From Cepaea nemoralis (Eukaryota > Mollusca > Gastropoda > Stylommatophora > Helicidae), in the NCBI GenBank assembly GCA_014155875.1, contig JACEFZ010015001.1, positions 1-64,000 on the forward strand: a stretch of 64,000 bases of DNA. The letters run 5' to 3'. The position numbers and the translations under genes were made by a program. Below the pieces are notes generated by a model. The model was not told where the DNA came from and did not search any database. It saw nothing but the letters and a program-made list of their open reading frames with translations. Shown piece after piece: positions 1-12,059 of this stretch (positions are counted from its first letter, which is position 1; each line of letters starts with the position of its first letter).

Positions 1-556
1 TTTCTGACCCCTACATAGCGCTGTTGTCAGGCTTCACCCCTTTTGATTTCTTATTCTTGCAGTATGGTCATGGTTTGCATACTCACAATCATCATTTAAT
101 TCAATTAATCACCCTCAGTCTGAAGACATTCAGTATATCAGCACTGTCCATGGCTCATCCGCTTTCCACAGTAGCCCAACCGGCAAGTGTATCAGCTTGT
201 TGATTCCCTATTACACTCGTGTGGCCCGGTACAAAAATGAAAACAATTTTTTTTAAAATCAGACTAGACCTACTCATTGACTTCACCCACTGTCGAGTCC
301 ATCCCATCTCGATCTTCCAGAGCATACTGATTGAGTCACTTATAAATCATGCCTAGGTGAAAGTCTGTGTCTCCAGTCAGACTATTGCTTCAGTTACTGC
401 TATACTTGACTTATATGGGACTGATTGTCTCATGTAAAACAGTTCACCCTAAAAGTGATCACTGCAGAAGTAAGTGAATGACTGGTGGTGGTGGTTGTGT
501 TGTGATATACAATGTTGTGGAGTCTCCCTTGTTGTAGATTGAGTCAAAGAGCTAGA
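1..556. other. Intronic or upstream sequence, nothing recognised
   Basis: AT-rich unique-looking DNA with no exon, tRNA-like head or repeat that I can recognise. It lies upstream of the first PRKD exon in the window and is probably intron. Confidence 0.4.
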
Positions 557-1280
557 TAATGATGATTTTTGTGTGGTTTCAGCACGTGGGTTAAACTTCC
601 ACAAAACATGATGTTTGTGTGGTTTCAGGATGTGGGTTAAATTTCCACAAACGATTATGGTGTTTATGTGGTTTCAATATGTGGGTTAAACTTCCTCAAA
701 AGATGATGTTTAAGTGGTTTCAGGATGTGGGTTACACTTCCACAAAAGGGAATATTTTTGTGTGGTTTCAGGATGTGGGTTAAACTTCCACAAAAGATGA
801 TGTTTGTGTGGTTTCAGGATGTGGGTTAAACTTCCACAAAAGATGATGATTTCTGTGTGGTTTCAGGATGTGAGTTAAACTTCCACAAAAGATGATGATG
901 TTTGTATGGTTTCAGGATGTGGGTTAAACTTCCACAAAAGATGATATGTTTGTGTGGTTTCAGGATGTGGGTTAAACTTCCACAAAAGATGATATGTTTG
1001 TGTGGTTTCAGGATGTGGGTTAAACTTCCACAAAAGATGATGATGTTTGTGTGGTTTCAGGATGTGGGTTAAACTTCCACAAAAGATGATGATGTTTGTG
1101 TGGTTTCAGGATGTGGTTTAACTTCCACAAAAGATGTGAGTTTTGTGTGGTTTAAGGATGTGGGTTAAACTTCCACAAGATGAAGATTTTGTGTGGTTTC
1201 AGGATTGTGGGGTTAAACTTCCACAAAAGATGAGATGTTTTGGGGTTTTTCAGGAGATGGGGTTAAATTTTCCTCCACAA
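557..1280. repeat. Minisatellite, about 46-50 bp unit, about 15 copies
   Basis: The unit contains gtgtggtttcaggatgtggg followed by ttaaacttccacaaaagatg, with a variable number of gat triplets that changes the period. Copies in the middle are almost identical and those at both edges are decayed. Each unit carries the near-palindromic pair tgtgg...ccaca, so single strands could form hairpins. Confidence 0.9.
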
Positions 1281-1616
1281 AGATGTGCATACAAAATCCC
1301 CAACAACTGCGCCCATGATAGATACAGGCGTCACTCCTCATCCAGTGTGTCCTTCACCTTGCCCATTAAAGCTGATGCTACCAGTCTGCAGAGCTGTGAC
1401 AATTCTGTACAGGTACCCCTTTTTATTTGATTGTATTTTTATTTTATTTTATTTGTGGCAAATCATATCTTGTTCATCCCTACTAGTTTCCAACTGGGAT
1501 ACATCATGTCTAATATTGCTACAGTGGAAGTGAAAGAAAATTAACGATAGTAAAATTTAATGTCCTTATTTTCATGTATTTCAAGCATCTCTGGCGTAGG
1601 TCAATGGCCAATAGGC

Positions 1617-1850
1617 ATGTGCACTCATGGTTCACATCTCACATGTGCACTCATGGTTCACATCTCACTGTGCAATCATGTGTTCACGTCTAGACATGTG
1701 CAACGTGCGATGGTTTCACATCGCAAGATGTTGCAAGCTCGGCGTGGTTCAACATCTTGCATGTGCACTCATGGTTCACATCTCACATGTGCACTCATGG
1801 TTCACATCTCACATGTGCACTCATGGTTCACATCTCACATGTGCACCTAG
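1617..1850. repeat. Minisatellite, 24-bp unit, about 6-7 copies
   Basis: Repeats of atgtgcactcatggttcaca plus tctc. Two blocks of copies are separated by a diverged middle at about 1680-1760 that contains gatggttcacatcgcaagatg and looks like decayed units. Confidence 0.85.
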
Positions 1851-1894
1851 GTGTCATAGGTTTAACAGATCCACGATGATCAAATAGGTCCTAG

Positions 1895-3420
1895 TTCACG
1901 TTGCGGTGTTCTTGTCCTGATATATGCCATGTAGACCAAGCCATTCAAAGTATTTTATAAGGCTATTGTCCTTCCCTTTTTGTTCTTATTCCAATCAAGT
2001 TGGTGCCAGTTTGTCACTAAGTTTTAAAGTTTATTTCTTCTCATAACATGCCCAGACCAACTTGACTGTCTCCGCTAAATTCTCTAATCAGTTCACAGTT
2101 TGTGTTTGTTTCTTGGACTGTCTTACTTGTTTTTCTTTTCATTTATTTTCTTCAGAAACATTTCCACTGCCGATTAGATACTTTTAGCTCACCTGTTTAT
2201 TGTATTGTTTCACATGCATGCAACTCTTGGTTCTATATAACACTTCAGCCCTTTTTCTCTCTGCTTTTGATAGCTTTTTATTGGTGAATATGTTTTCCAC
2301 CTAACAAAAGGTTACTTTTGCCACGGTGGTTCTTGTTCTAATCTAGACAAGGCATTAGATGTGACTGTTCTAACATAGTTGTACTGATTCACCATTTTTA
2401 CTAATTTTCCCATTTACTTGGATACTACATTGTGGTATTTCTTTTTTTTTTCTTGGAAATAACCATAATTTCTTGCAATTCTAACCCTAGTTGCTCACTG
2501 TGTACAATAACAGCATCCACCAAATGCTGCAGATCTTATGGTGACTCCTCTCATATGGCTTACATTTCTCATTGTATTTTGACTATATAAGGGGAAATAG
2601 GTCTAGAGATATTAAGCATCCCTGCCCACATCGCTCATGATAGGCTGATGTTGACCTACTTCATTATCAATTGCTATGACAGTTTGTTGTTTCCAGTTTA
2701 TGTTCTTTACAAGTCCAAGGTCTTTCCTGTCAATTTGGAGATCTGTAAATCATGTCAGTGTATCTTATTCTATAGAAAACCTTTGTTTAGTCAAAGATGC
2801 AAAGTGTAGGTCTTTGTTTACTTCTATTAAACATTCTTAATATTCTTAGCAAATACAGAGTATTTGTTGTACCCTTGCCTGCTACAAACTCGCATTGTTC
2901 TTTCCCTATTTCTTGTTGTATATTCTTCCTAATACTTTGCATGAAGATTCTTAGGAAAACCTTTATTATGTGATACATTGGGCTAATTGTTCAATGTTGA
3001 TCACTTTGTAAGGTTCCTGGTTTCTTCAGGATTACAATTAACTAAGATTAACATATATTCAGCAGGTATATCTTCAGTATAATATATTATCTTCAGCAAT
3101 CTGGTGACTGGTCTATTCCATATTCTTCTTAGGCATTGATCATTTCTGTTGTGATGTTGTCTGGACACAGGGTCTTGCCAGATTTCATATGGTTAAGAGT
3201 ATTCTGAACTTATATCTTATTCAGCCTTTTTGTTTCTTTTGATTTTCTCTGATTTACATTCTGTGCTCATGGTGTGAACATTACATGTCCTTACTGTAAG
3301 CATAATATAACTGTTGCTCTCAGTTTCATGCTAAATGATCTAAAGTCACTTGGTGCATGTGGACTTTTCCTACCAGATGAGGTTGCTGCTATAGGGCAAT
3401 AATTTAATTTACTCAGTTTA
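1895..3420 (-). mobile_element. Decayed non-LTR (LINE) retrotransposon remnant
   Basis: Read on the minus strand this region keeps scraps of reverse-transcriptase-type protein: QEIGKEQCEFVAGKGTTN followed by a leucine-rich segment (2787-2978), like the EQCGFxxGKGTxxAI motif of RTE-like LINEs. Nearer 1980-2250 it matches the C-terminal tail seen in the other LINE relics here. There are many stops and frameshifts and no open frame longer than about 60 codons. Confidence 0.6.
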
Positions 3421-3639
3421 TATGAAATTATATCATTTGTTGAATCATGATTTCAGGTATGGATTCATATAGTGCTACTAACAGGGATGTGTGAAGTGTG
3501 ATAAGTCTTTTTTCCAATTGAGTAGATTTTTTATTCTAGTGGTGTTTTTTTTTTCAAAAGTAATCAAATGTCTTGAGCATGAGAAGAAGGGAAAAAAAAA
3601 ACACACACACCAAACACAACCACCAAACATGAAATTCTA

Positions 3640-3728
3640 TCATCTCTCCTTCCTCTCTCTCACCTCCCCCCCTCATATTCTAATTCTCTCTCTTATTTCT
3701 CTTTCCGCACATCTCTCCTCTTTCTCGT

Positions 3729-3760
<32 letters not shown>

Positions 3761-3933
3761 ATTCTCTCCTCTCTCTCTCTCTCTTCTCTCTCTCATCTCT
3801 ATCATTCTCTCTCTCTCTCTTCTCTCTCTTCTGTTCCTCTGTCCTTATCTCTCTTCTCATCTCTCTCTCTATCTCTTCTCTCTCTCTCTTCTCTTCTCCT
3901 TCTCTTCTCTTCTCTTCTCTCTCTTCTCTCTCT

Positions 3934-3965
<32 letters not shown>

Positions 3966-3970
3966 TCTCT

Positions 3971-4008
<38 letters not shown>

Positions 4009-4020
4009 TCTCTCTCTCGA
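3640..4020. repeat. CT-rich microsatellite, interrupted
   Basis: Almost pure pyrimidine on the + strand, made of tctctct, tcttctct and tcatctct blocks. It lies 210 bp before exon A. Ser/Leu-rich frames across it are low-complexity translation, not genes. Confidence 0.97.
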
Positions 4021-4233
4021 TCATAATGTTGGGAGAGAAAGATTGTATTACCTAATGTGCAAGTTTAATTTAAAATATAGCTATATTCCCGCTGTGCATG
4101 CTGAAATTTATGGTTTATTGGTACTATTTTTTTTCAGTCCTTCAGTAAAATGCTGTTTTCACTTTCATGTCAAGCAACCAAAAACAAAAACTTTTGTAAA
4201 ATAAATTCACAGAATAAGATTATTTTCTCTCAG

Positions 4234-4450
4234 AATCTCTTGAGCGTTCCATCTCAGCCGACCCCACCATCACCAAGCAGTGGACGCTCCAAGTCCTGGA
4301 CAGGAAGACCTATCTGGCTGGAGCGAGAGTATGCCAGCCGCATCAAGGTTCCGCACACATTCGTCATCCACAACTACAAAAAGCCCACTCGATGCCAGTG
4401 GTGCAAGCGCTTATTAAAAGGCATCATTCGCCAGGGAATGCAGTGTAAAG
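4234..4450 (+). CDS. PRKD: PRKD exon A: linker and first part of C1b zinc finger
   Basis: This 217-nt exon follows a pyrimidine-rich acceptor ending ctctcag and ends at aaag|gtatat in phase 1. It encodes a Ser/Pro-rich linker, then the signature WTGRPI and [10 protein letters not shown], then [10 protein letters not shown] and GMQCK. It carries the C1 ligands His and the first three Cys in the spacing H-X12-C-X2-C-X13-C. C1 domains of this class bind diacylglycerol and phorbol esters and bring the kinase to membranes. PKD C1b typically reads TGRPI...KVPHTF...CKKLLKGL, so the match is close. Translation is open upstream of the acceptor, but that part ([13 protein letters not shown]) is not PKD-like, which supports starting the exon at 4234. 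The finger is completed by exon B. Confidence 0.95.
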
Positions 4451-4853
4451 GTATATTCATTTAATTTCAGCTTGTACTGATGTTTCTTGTCCACATTTTT
4501 CCTGTCCTAATTTTGCTGCTTTACGAACCCTGAAGCCTCTTTGTTTAAAACCATCTAAAAACCGTCTATTTTTAGTTGGCTGTGTAAACTCAGTAACTGT
4601 TCCGTTCCATGACATGTGGATAGGGGAGTTAGATAGATTTGGTTGGAATGACATAAACTAACTGTTAGTAATATTTCAGGTGTTGCTGTTTCTGTCAAGT
4701 TTCTCTTCTCTTGTATTGACGTATCAAAGCAGGTCATGACAGAAGTGAAATAGAAAACAATAAGAAAATAGCAATGGCTAAAATATTTTCAACAACATGA
4801 AAAAAAAATATCTAGAGACATAAACAACACATTAAAAATTAGATTTGTCAAAT

Positions 4854-4854
<1 letters not shown>

Positions 4855-4943
<89 letters not shown>
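4855..4943. repeat. (AT)n microsatellite
   Basis: An uninterrupted at dinucleotide run of about 88 bp. Tyr-Ile repeat frames on both strands are artefacts of it. Confidence 0.98.
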
Positions 4944-4947
<4 letters not shown>

Positions 4948-5449
4948 CATTTCTTTCAATATTACGCTTTAGTACAGAAACCTGGACAAATGCACAAGCA
5001 GTTGGAAAAATCAAATTGAGGCCTTGGAGATGCGTATGTACAGAGAATTATGCTGTATTTCATGGAAACAAAAACAATCAAATATAGAGGATCTGGAGGG
5101 ACTGGGAATGAGAAGACAGTTCATGAGAGAAAGTAATAGAAAAAAAGTTAAATATTTCAGCCACATTAAACAAACTTTACTTTACAAACAATAAAGCAAA
5201 TGAAACCTTTATAGACTAGAACAGACAGAAATGAATAACTAAAGTCACAATACTATGAGAATGTATACTTCCTGTTCTTTTACCAATGCTCAAGAGTACT
5301 AGGCACCTGATTCAGTGTTAATATTAATGAAGAACAATAAGAAAGATAATACATTTGAAATTTTAACCACATGATAGAGCAAGTAGTGCAGGTTATAATT
5401 TTAGAAAGATCATAATATTTTACAAAATAAGACAAAGTATGCTTTCCTT

Positions 5450-5470
5450 CCCCCCCCCCCCCCCCCCCCC
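5450..5470. repeat. Poly-C run
   Basis: About 21 consecutive C. The length is probably unreliable in an assembly. Confidence 0.9.
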
Positions 5471-5474
5471 ACCA

Positions 5475-6120
5475 TCTTGCCAGTTGTCATTAAGTTGTCC
5501 AGTTTATTTCTCCTTATAATATGGCCCAAAAATTTGGACTGTCCATGTCTAAAGAACCAATTTATGGTCTTCATTTGTTTCTTGTAGGACTTGCTCATTA
5601 GTTTTTCTGTCTGTCCATGGTATTCTTTGCATTTTCCTTGGAAACTACTTTCCACTGTCATTAGTTGTTTCTTGGCGTGTCTGCTATTATTGTCTATTTC
5701 ACATCCATATAACATCTATCTATAAAGAACTTCAACGCTCATTTTCTCATTGAAATTGACAGATTTTGTATTGATCAGTATGTTTTCCATCTTGCAATTG
5801 ATAGAAATTCTTGTTTTAATTTCTACAGAGCACCTTCCATCAGATGTTATATCTAATTCTGAGATAGTTGTACTGATTCACTTGTTTAAGAATGTTTCCA
5901 TTTACTTTGACTAACATTGTGGTATTTGTTTCTTCTTGGAAATTATAATAATCAACAGTCGACTTTTTTTTTTCGACTGTTTTTCTTACAATTTAATTTC
6001 AACCCTAGTTGTTCACTGTGTAAAATATACGAATTTACTAAATAATGCAGATCCTGTCCGTTGTCTGCAATAAATACTGTGTCATTTGCATATGTAGGTG
6101 ACTTAACCGCTCTTTACACA
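5475..6120 (-). mobile_element. Decayed LINE C-terminal fragment
   Basis: On the minus strand it encodes FLGHIIRRNKLDNLMTTGK and MLYGCEIDNNSRHAKKQL, matching the LYGCE(S/T)W...FGHIxRRxxL(E/D)xxxTTGK tail typical of RTE-like LINEs and repeated in several relics here. Further minus-strand sequence to 6120 aligns by eye with the relic at 2100-2600. It is broken by stops. Confidence 0.65.
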
Positions 6121-6189
6121 AGGCTGAATATAACAAAGAAAAATGTTACATAATACCAATATTTAAATTATATGACTGCCATTGCTGTG

Positions 6190-6345
6190 ATTTAGGGGCT
6201 ACTTGATTTTCATGGTATGAGCGTCTGTCGTATAGAAAGCAATGGCAAACTACTGAATGTAAAAATTGCCTAGTAGATCACAAACCGCCAAAAATTCCTG
6301 GGGTTAATTGCGACGTCCTGTAAAGGATATGCAATTAAGTGTAAA
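6190..6345 (+). mobile_element. SINE-B fragment
   Basis: Contains agcaatggcaaactactgaa, then gatcacaaaccgccaaaaat, then cgacgtcctgtaaaggatat and gcaatta, the 3' part of the family defined at 61609-61810. The tRNA-like head is missing. Confidence 0.75.
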
Positions 6346-6394
6346 ATATGCCCAGTACAACCTGAAATAATAAATGCAGTCATTACATATGTTA

Positions 6395-6660
6395 GTCTGG
6401 TTCCAACTTCACGGCAATGGGTCATCCCATTATACTCCATTACTGTGCCAGTGAATATCACACAAAATGCTCCTCACTGCCCTGTGTGATAAGTGTAATA
6501 GACAGGAGTCTCGACAAGCCAGCAGCCCACACAGGTATACTATATACCACTACCAGAATGCCAATATAAAAGTTTGCCACCAAAAATACAGTTCATTGTC
6601 GATGGAAGTGGCAGTCACTAGAAAACCATTACTGCATAAGGCAACACAGTTAGTTCAGTG
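6395..6660. repeat. Dispersed repeat R1, copy 1
   Basis: Matches 12935-13235 by eye over about 260 bp (shared blocks include gtgccagtgaatatcacaca and gacaggagtctcgacaa). Class unknown; no coding frame or terminal repeats seen. Confidence 0.7.
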
Positions 6661-6895
6661 ACCAGCTGGCTGCCATCTTTCTGAACATGCAGTTCACACT
6701 ACAAACAACCGCAGGCAGATGTGAAAGTACTCCACATGAAATTCAAAGCTCACAGTGTTGCTCCATGCACTCAGCTCAGTAACAGGGCGACAGAGCATGC
6801 ACTACCAGTCCAACATGAGGAAAATGTGTAAGCAAACCTTAGACACAAGTATAAACACTCCAGGGGCCTTAACAGCTCAACCACCTATCCTCCAT

Positions 6896-6907
6896 ACTGG
6901 GGACCGG

Positions 6908-6938
<31 letters not shown>

Positions 6939-7460
6939 ACTTTGTGAAGACACATAAAGGGTGTAGGATAGGTGGGAGTGCAAGCGCACTTGAAATACCA
7001 CTACTTTTATCGTTTCTTTACTTATTCAGTCGTGGAGATTTGTTCACAACAGACGAGCAATATATCCGGCGGGCCTATTCTCGTTGGTCGCGAGATCCGC
7101 ACAGTGTTAGGCAGGGAGATTTGCTCGCAGCAGACGAGCAATATCTCTGGCGGGCCTACTCTCGTTAGTCGTGGGAGCCGCACGAGTCAGGCAGGGAGCC
7201 TGACGGTAGTACACGCTTACAAGGTCCAGACACTTGCATTTGACAGGTGTACGTGCCCAGTGGTCCGGGCGCATATACGACCTTTACCTGCGGGATCTGG
7301 CTGAACGCCTCTAAGTCAAATCCCAAGGGTTTAGGGTCTGGCCATCGCTCGTCTCCTGCTCGTGGAGGCGAGCTCTCGGAGTTTTGACGCTGAGCCGCCA
7401 GCGTCTGCAGCCTACCTTGTTCCAGACGTATTCGTTACCCATTCCTCTGGATCAAACAAG
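6896..7460 (+). pseudogene. Rearranged 28S ribosomal RNA gene fragment
   Basis: The stretch agaagaccctgttgagcttg followed by actctagtc, and further on gaaataccactacttttatcgt, are conserved large-subunit rRNA (domain V region). Next come about 80-bp blocks with ggcgggcctactctcgtt and agtgttaggcagggag, also 28S-like, present twice in tandem (from 7034 and 7114). A later piece near 7230-7260 (tttgacaggtgtacgtgccc) looks like inverted 28S, and tctggctgaacgcctctaag at about 7298 is from the 28S 3' region. Segments that are far apart in a real 28S are adjacent here, so this is a broken copy rather than a working rRNA gene. The downstream limit is uncertain. Confidence 0.8.
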
Positions 7461-8965
7461 GCAAGGCCGAGAGAGGGAACAAGTCGTTTGGGCACCACAT
7501 GTTCTCTGAAGCTCTGCCCAGGCATTGTGATGGAATTTTGGCCAAATTCCAACTCACATACTTTGGTCTGTCAAGACTGTAAGTGCCAGATGGTTAGTAA
7601 CGATCTAACAAGCAACTTCAGTAAAATGGCTCATTGTCCAAAATAAATAAACCATTCCAACAGAAATCTGGAAGCCTGTGCCAACATTGATGAATAAGTC
7701 GAAGCTGTTAGACAATGGCAGTTATGGCGACATTTATTGTCTGTGTTCAAGCTTGTGCTCACAATTCAATGGTAGTAATCATAATATATTAATAATGCTC
7801 AAAATACCGTGCCTGTTCAGCCAGGCGGGACAGTATTGAAATCAGGTACATAATGTTAGCACAAATGAACTTACTATAAAACTGCTGATATAATTGTCTT
7901 GGCGCTTATAGTCAGCTATTGCTCCTTACCAAGTGGCCTCTATGTCACCTTGCTATAATCTCCAAGTCCCACTTGACGTATTTGCATCCATCGGCCATTT
8001 TCTAGCAAATATGAATCATGCCTTAACAATCTATCTCTTCCATCCCATATCATTAGCCATCAATGCGATGTCTTGCCAGTTCGTAACACAATCTTGTTTC
8101 CGTGAAAAGAATCATGCTGCCTTCTTCACTATCAGCCCCAAGGTCCCTCTGTTGTTGTTGTTAACTACTCCTGTGACGTTTCTTGCCTTCTCACGTCACT
8201 TCTCTAGATTCTCCTATTATTTAGTTGGAGGTTTTCTTACAATTTCTTTTTGACGTCATTTCATCTGATCTGCTACTTGGCAGTAAGGTGCCACTCACTG
8301 TATAAAATCACAGCCAAAAGTTGTATGTGATTATAGCTCTGTATCTAAGGGTCGTCAAAACTGAGTCTTTTTTCTTTTTCTGCTCTGGGGTGTAGTGGCA
8401 CTTTGGAGTTCAATTATCCTTTGTTGTAAATTATGTGCACACTGTCTTGTTTTTATCTGAAATGATTTTATCCGAAATAATTTTATCTGATAAAGCTAGT
8501 AAGACATCATTGGGAACCGAATCCTGAACTTTCACTGTAGAAGCTAGGTGACTTACTGCTCTGCCAGAGGTGCTCTTATGTTTAATGTGACTGTTGTAAA
8601 CACTGTATGAGAATACATGTAACAGTCTTCAATGAATTAAAATGTCACATAGTGGGTTGGCAGATGTTAATAGATTTATAATTATAGAATAACATTTGGT
8701 TATATATAATGAAGCAAATGATCACACAGAGGTTTGGCAGATTCTAATAGGTTTAGAAATATAAAAATCATAGATTTTTATGTTGAATCAAAATGTATGA
8801 CAAAAATATAGCGTATAACAAGTCAGTTAATGACATTTCATCCTTTTTTTTTTAGTGAGGAACACATTTTATTCAGATTTCAACCTTTTTCAACTTAATT
8901 TGGCCATAATTGGGGTACTCTTTTATTTGTTATTGTTTAAACTCACAATTTTATCCTATGTTATG
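7461..8965. other. Intronic sequence, nothing recognised
   Basis: No exon or named repeat found. Two loosely similar segments (8650-8690 and 8728-8768, sharing ttggcag...taatagrttta) suggest an old local duplication. Confidence 0.4.
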
Positions 8966-8974
8966 TTTTTCCTG

Positions 8975-9160
8975 CCTGTCTCCCTGGCCTAGGGGTTAGC
9001 AACTTTCTATGTAATCCCATTTATCCACGTGAGCAAACGCAGCTGCACTTACGGGATATGTAAACTACTGAGCGTAATCTTGTCAAGAAATCAACAACAG
9101 CGGTAAAATGCTAGTATTGACAGCGATGTCCTGTAATAGGATATGCGGGGAAAAAATGTT
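8975..9160 (+). mobile_element. SINE-B copy, diverged
   Basis: The head ctggcctaggggttagcaac has a tRNA-like A box. The body includes gtaaactactgagcg, ttgtcaagaaatcaacaac and gatgtcctgtaataggatat, in the order of the SINE-B consensus. Confidence 0.65.
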
Positions 9161-9375
9161 TTTCCTAAGTTTTTATACTAATTTGTAAGCATTAAATTAC
9201 CACCACTTCGTTGGTTCATTTTAGTAGTTTCGTTTGCATGTTTCCTGGCCTAGTAAATATTGTAACTATACATTATTTGTCTGACTTTTTTCACTTTATT
9301 TCCAATGCATAAAAAGGTAGTGGTGCATTTTATTATCTTTAACATTGTATGCTATACTTGTTTTCTTTCCTGGAT

Positions 9376-9745
9376 GTCTCTATGGCGAAGTGGTCAAATC
9401 ATCTGCCTCACTCTCTGAATGAAGGTTGTGGGTTTGTTTTCAGACTGCTTTGTTCAGACTAAAGTTAGTTGCATACCCTTTACAGGATATTGCAACCAAC
9501 CTCAGCATTAATTTGCTGTTTGTGGTTTATTATGCAAGTTATTTCAGTAGTTCGCCATTACTTTCTAAACGGCCAACACCTCATAGCATCAGAATCAATG
9601 CAACGCCGATCTGTTTTCAAATGTTGATTTTTTAATCCACTACCCCATGGGACTGGGAATTATGAAACTGCACATCTTACTGTCCTCACACTGGGCCAGA
9701 AGGGGTCAAATCCAGTGCAATGAAGTTGACCCTCTCACCTTTAAA
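9376..9745. mobile_element. Composite of SINE fragments
   Basis: Three pieces follow one another: a tRNA-like head (ctatggcgaagtggtcaaat, then gaaggttgtgggttt); a reverse-oriented SINE-B body (ttgcataccctttacaggat to ttcgccattactttctaaac); and a SINE-C tail (ccagtgcaatgaagttgacc). Either several nested insertions or an older composite family. Confidence 0.6.
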
Positions 9746-10021
9746 TTTTAACCTGTTATGTATTTTCTACATTGTCATTGTTTGCAGTAAACCTGGTGTA
9801 CTGAGATGTTCACTCATGTGGTTGTTTGCAGTAAACCTGGTGTACTGAGATGTTAACTCATTATGAAATAATGGAACTAAGGCTGGCGCTGATTTGAACT
9901 CATACTTGTAGATAAGACACATGCTCTCTTGAATATGTTCATAAGTTCAAATGTGGAATTATGTAAAGCATTTAGAGAAGATTGTGACAATTAGGAAGAT
10001 CAAGGCGTTAGAGACAGAGGG

Positions 10022-10478
10022 AGAAAATGCTGGATGTTTTCATGGAGTGGAGGGGGAAACTGCTTAATGTTTTCGCAGAGTGGAGGGAAAAAATGCTGGA
10101 TGTTTTCACAGAGTGGAGGGGGAAAATGCTGTATGTTTTCATGGAGTGGAGGGGGGAAATGCTGTATGTTTTCATGGAGTGGAGGGGGAAAATACTGGAT
10201 GTTTTCACAGAGTGGAGGGAGAAAATGCTGGATGTTTTCACAGAGTGGAGGGGGAAAATGCTGTATGTTTTCATGGAGTGGAGGGAGAAAATGCTGGACG
10301 TTTTCACGGAGTGGAGGGAGAAAATGATGGACGTTTTCATGGAGTGGAGGGAGAAAATGCTGGGCGTTTTCATGGAGTGGAGGGAGAAAATGCTGGACGT
10401 TTTCACGGAGTGGAGGGAGAAAATGCTGGATGTTTTCACAGGGTGGAGGAAGAAAATGCTGGATATTTTCACAGAGTG
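10022..10478. repeat. Minisatellite, 33-bp unit, about 14 copies
   Basis: The unit is gaaaatgctggatgttttca followed by tggagtggaggga. Because 33 is a multiple of three and no unit frame contains a stop, five long frames (three +, two -) run through it. They have no flanking splice signals or homology and are not taken as genes. Confidence 0.95.
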
Positions 10479-10559
10479 ACATGAAATATGATCAATGGTT
10501 GAACTTATTAAGAACACAAAGGACAGATGCTTGTAGATATACATGACCACATGCACTGC

Positions 10560-11100
10560 TTAGTCTAGCACGCGATGATGACAATTCACAAAGTACCATG
10601 AGAAAGGTGAAAACATGCATGCTTCAGGCAGACGTCGGGCTTCCATTTAACAATCAAAAATAAACAGCATCTGTTAGATTTTTGTTTCCATAGAACATGC
10701 TGGTGTGGTGGGAAACGAGCAGGGGATCAGATTGACTGAGTCTGCACCCCTTGGTGTGGCATTGGTTCATGATAAGGCAGATGTTGTCGGGAGCCTTTGG
10801 AATCATGTATATAGTGCAGAAGAATGGGTAGATCATCACGGCTTGGAGAGAATTGTGCTGCTGGATCAGAATTCAGAAGAAAAGCCATATGGGACATAAA
10901 ATCAGACTGCTACTGGTACCATAAGTATTGGGACTCTTCACTGGCTGTTGCAGATGAGGACAGAGCACATATGGGAATGTCCTGAGTTCTGTGATGTCGG
11001 CTCTTGACTCAACTCATGATAACAATATACATAGCCTTGGTTTGAAAGTTTCATGCTTATGTGAGCTTCTTTTTATTTCATTTGATTTTAACACCATTTT
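10560..11100. other. Intronic sequence, nothing recognised
   Basis: Short frames only. It ends in the polypyrimidine tract and acceptor of exon B. Confidence 0.4.
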
Positions 11101-11108
11101 CTCCACAG

Positions 11109-11192
11109 ATTGCAAGTTTAATTGCCATCGCAAGTGTTCAGTATTGGTACCCAATGACTGTGCTGGAGAGCTACCCTTTGATGGTGGTGAAG
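11109..11192 (+). CDS. PRKD: PRKD exon B: second half of C1b zinc finger
   Basis: An 84-nt exon between ctccacag and gaag|gtaaac, phase 1 to phase 1. It encodes DCKFNCHRKC and VPNDCAGE, which supply the remaining Cys and His ligands (C-X2-C-X4-H-X2-C-X7-C) and so finish the finger begun in exon A about 6.7 kb upstream. All eight C1 metal ligands are intact across the two exons, so the finger should fold and bind two zinc ions. The last residues lead into the acidic linker. The open frame runs past the donor for about 40 codons of unrelated sequence, which is intron. Confidence 0.95.
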
Positions 11193-11644
11193 GTAAACAG
11201 ATCCATATTGTTCTTTTAGCAGGCTATTTTTGTCTTCCTTTTGTTAGAGGTACTAACATTAGTCTTGAGAATACGGGTTACGTGTACAAACAGTTAGGCT
11301 TTACCATACAATTAGCCTTGGTCTGACGCATAGTACAAAATATTAAATGTAACAACAAAATGTTTTGGATTTCTTATAGAATGTATGCAGTGAGTTAATT
11401 GGTGAAAATTAGAAGTAAAGCTTATAAGTTTACCAATTCTATTTCTTGATTTCATTGATTTGGTCATTGCATGTTTATAGCTTTACTAGAGTTGCACCTT
11501 CATTTCAAATAGATTGTATAGGCAAGCATCTGAATGTTCACTTTATTTTACCCATTAACTTTTATATCATAGGATAGATGGTATAAAAATTGCCTGACCT
11601 GTTTTGTTTTCGCTTTTTATTTTTATTTCACTAATCTCTGGGAA

Positions 11645-11910
11645 CTTCTTAACTCACTGGCCAGCACACTTGCCTGTCTGCCTAGAGGTCATGAGTTCAA
11701 ATTCACAAGGAGACAGATTTATTTTTTTAATTGACCTCCCAGGTTGACCCAGCCTAAATTGAGTACCAGGAAATGACTTTGGGCATTATAAGGACCACAT
11801 CCCTCACTTGCAGCTTGTCTAGACAGATATGGGGCTAGCACAATATGCTTAATCACCATTGCTCCTGCACATTGCTCCTGCACATTGCTCCTGCACATTT
11901 CTCTTGCACT
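11645..11910 (+). mobile_element. SINE-E copy
   Basis: The tRNA-like head (actcactggccagcacacttg, then B box gagttcaaattc) is followed by a body with tttaattgacctcccaggtt, gagtaccaggaaatg and tatggggctagcacaa. The same order occurs at 56105-56365. It ends in three near-copies of attgctcctgcac. Confidence 0.75.
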
Positions 11911-12059
11911 ATCTCATTAATCTGTAACAATGGTTCAGTTTGTGATGTGCTAACATATAATCTTTTAGTTTGTGAAGGGTAGTGGAATTTGCTCTTGTTG
12001 GTAGATATATTATTTTAATCATCAATATTTATTACTCATGTGAGACTTATATTGAAAAC

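Noticed and set aside
7362..7646. 94-codon + frame near the rRNA relic as a gene
   Set aside because: It starts within the rearranged 28S-like sequence and has no recognisable domain or splice signals.
10991..11326. Exon B extended to the full 111-codon frame
   Set aside because: PKD similarity exists only between the AG at 11108 and the GT at 11193; the flanks are intron that happens to be open.
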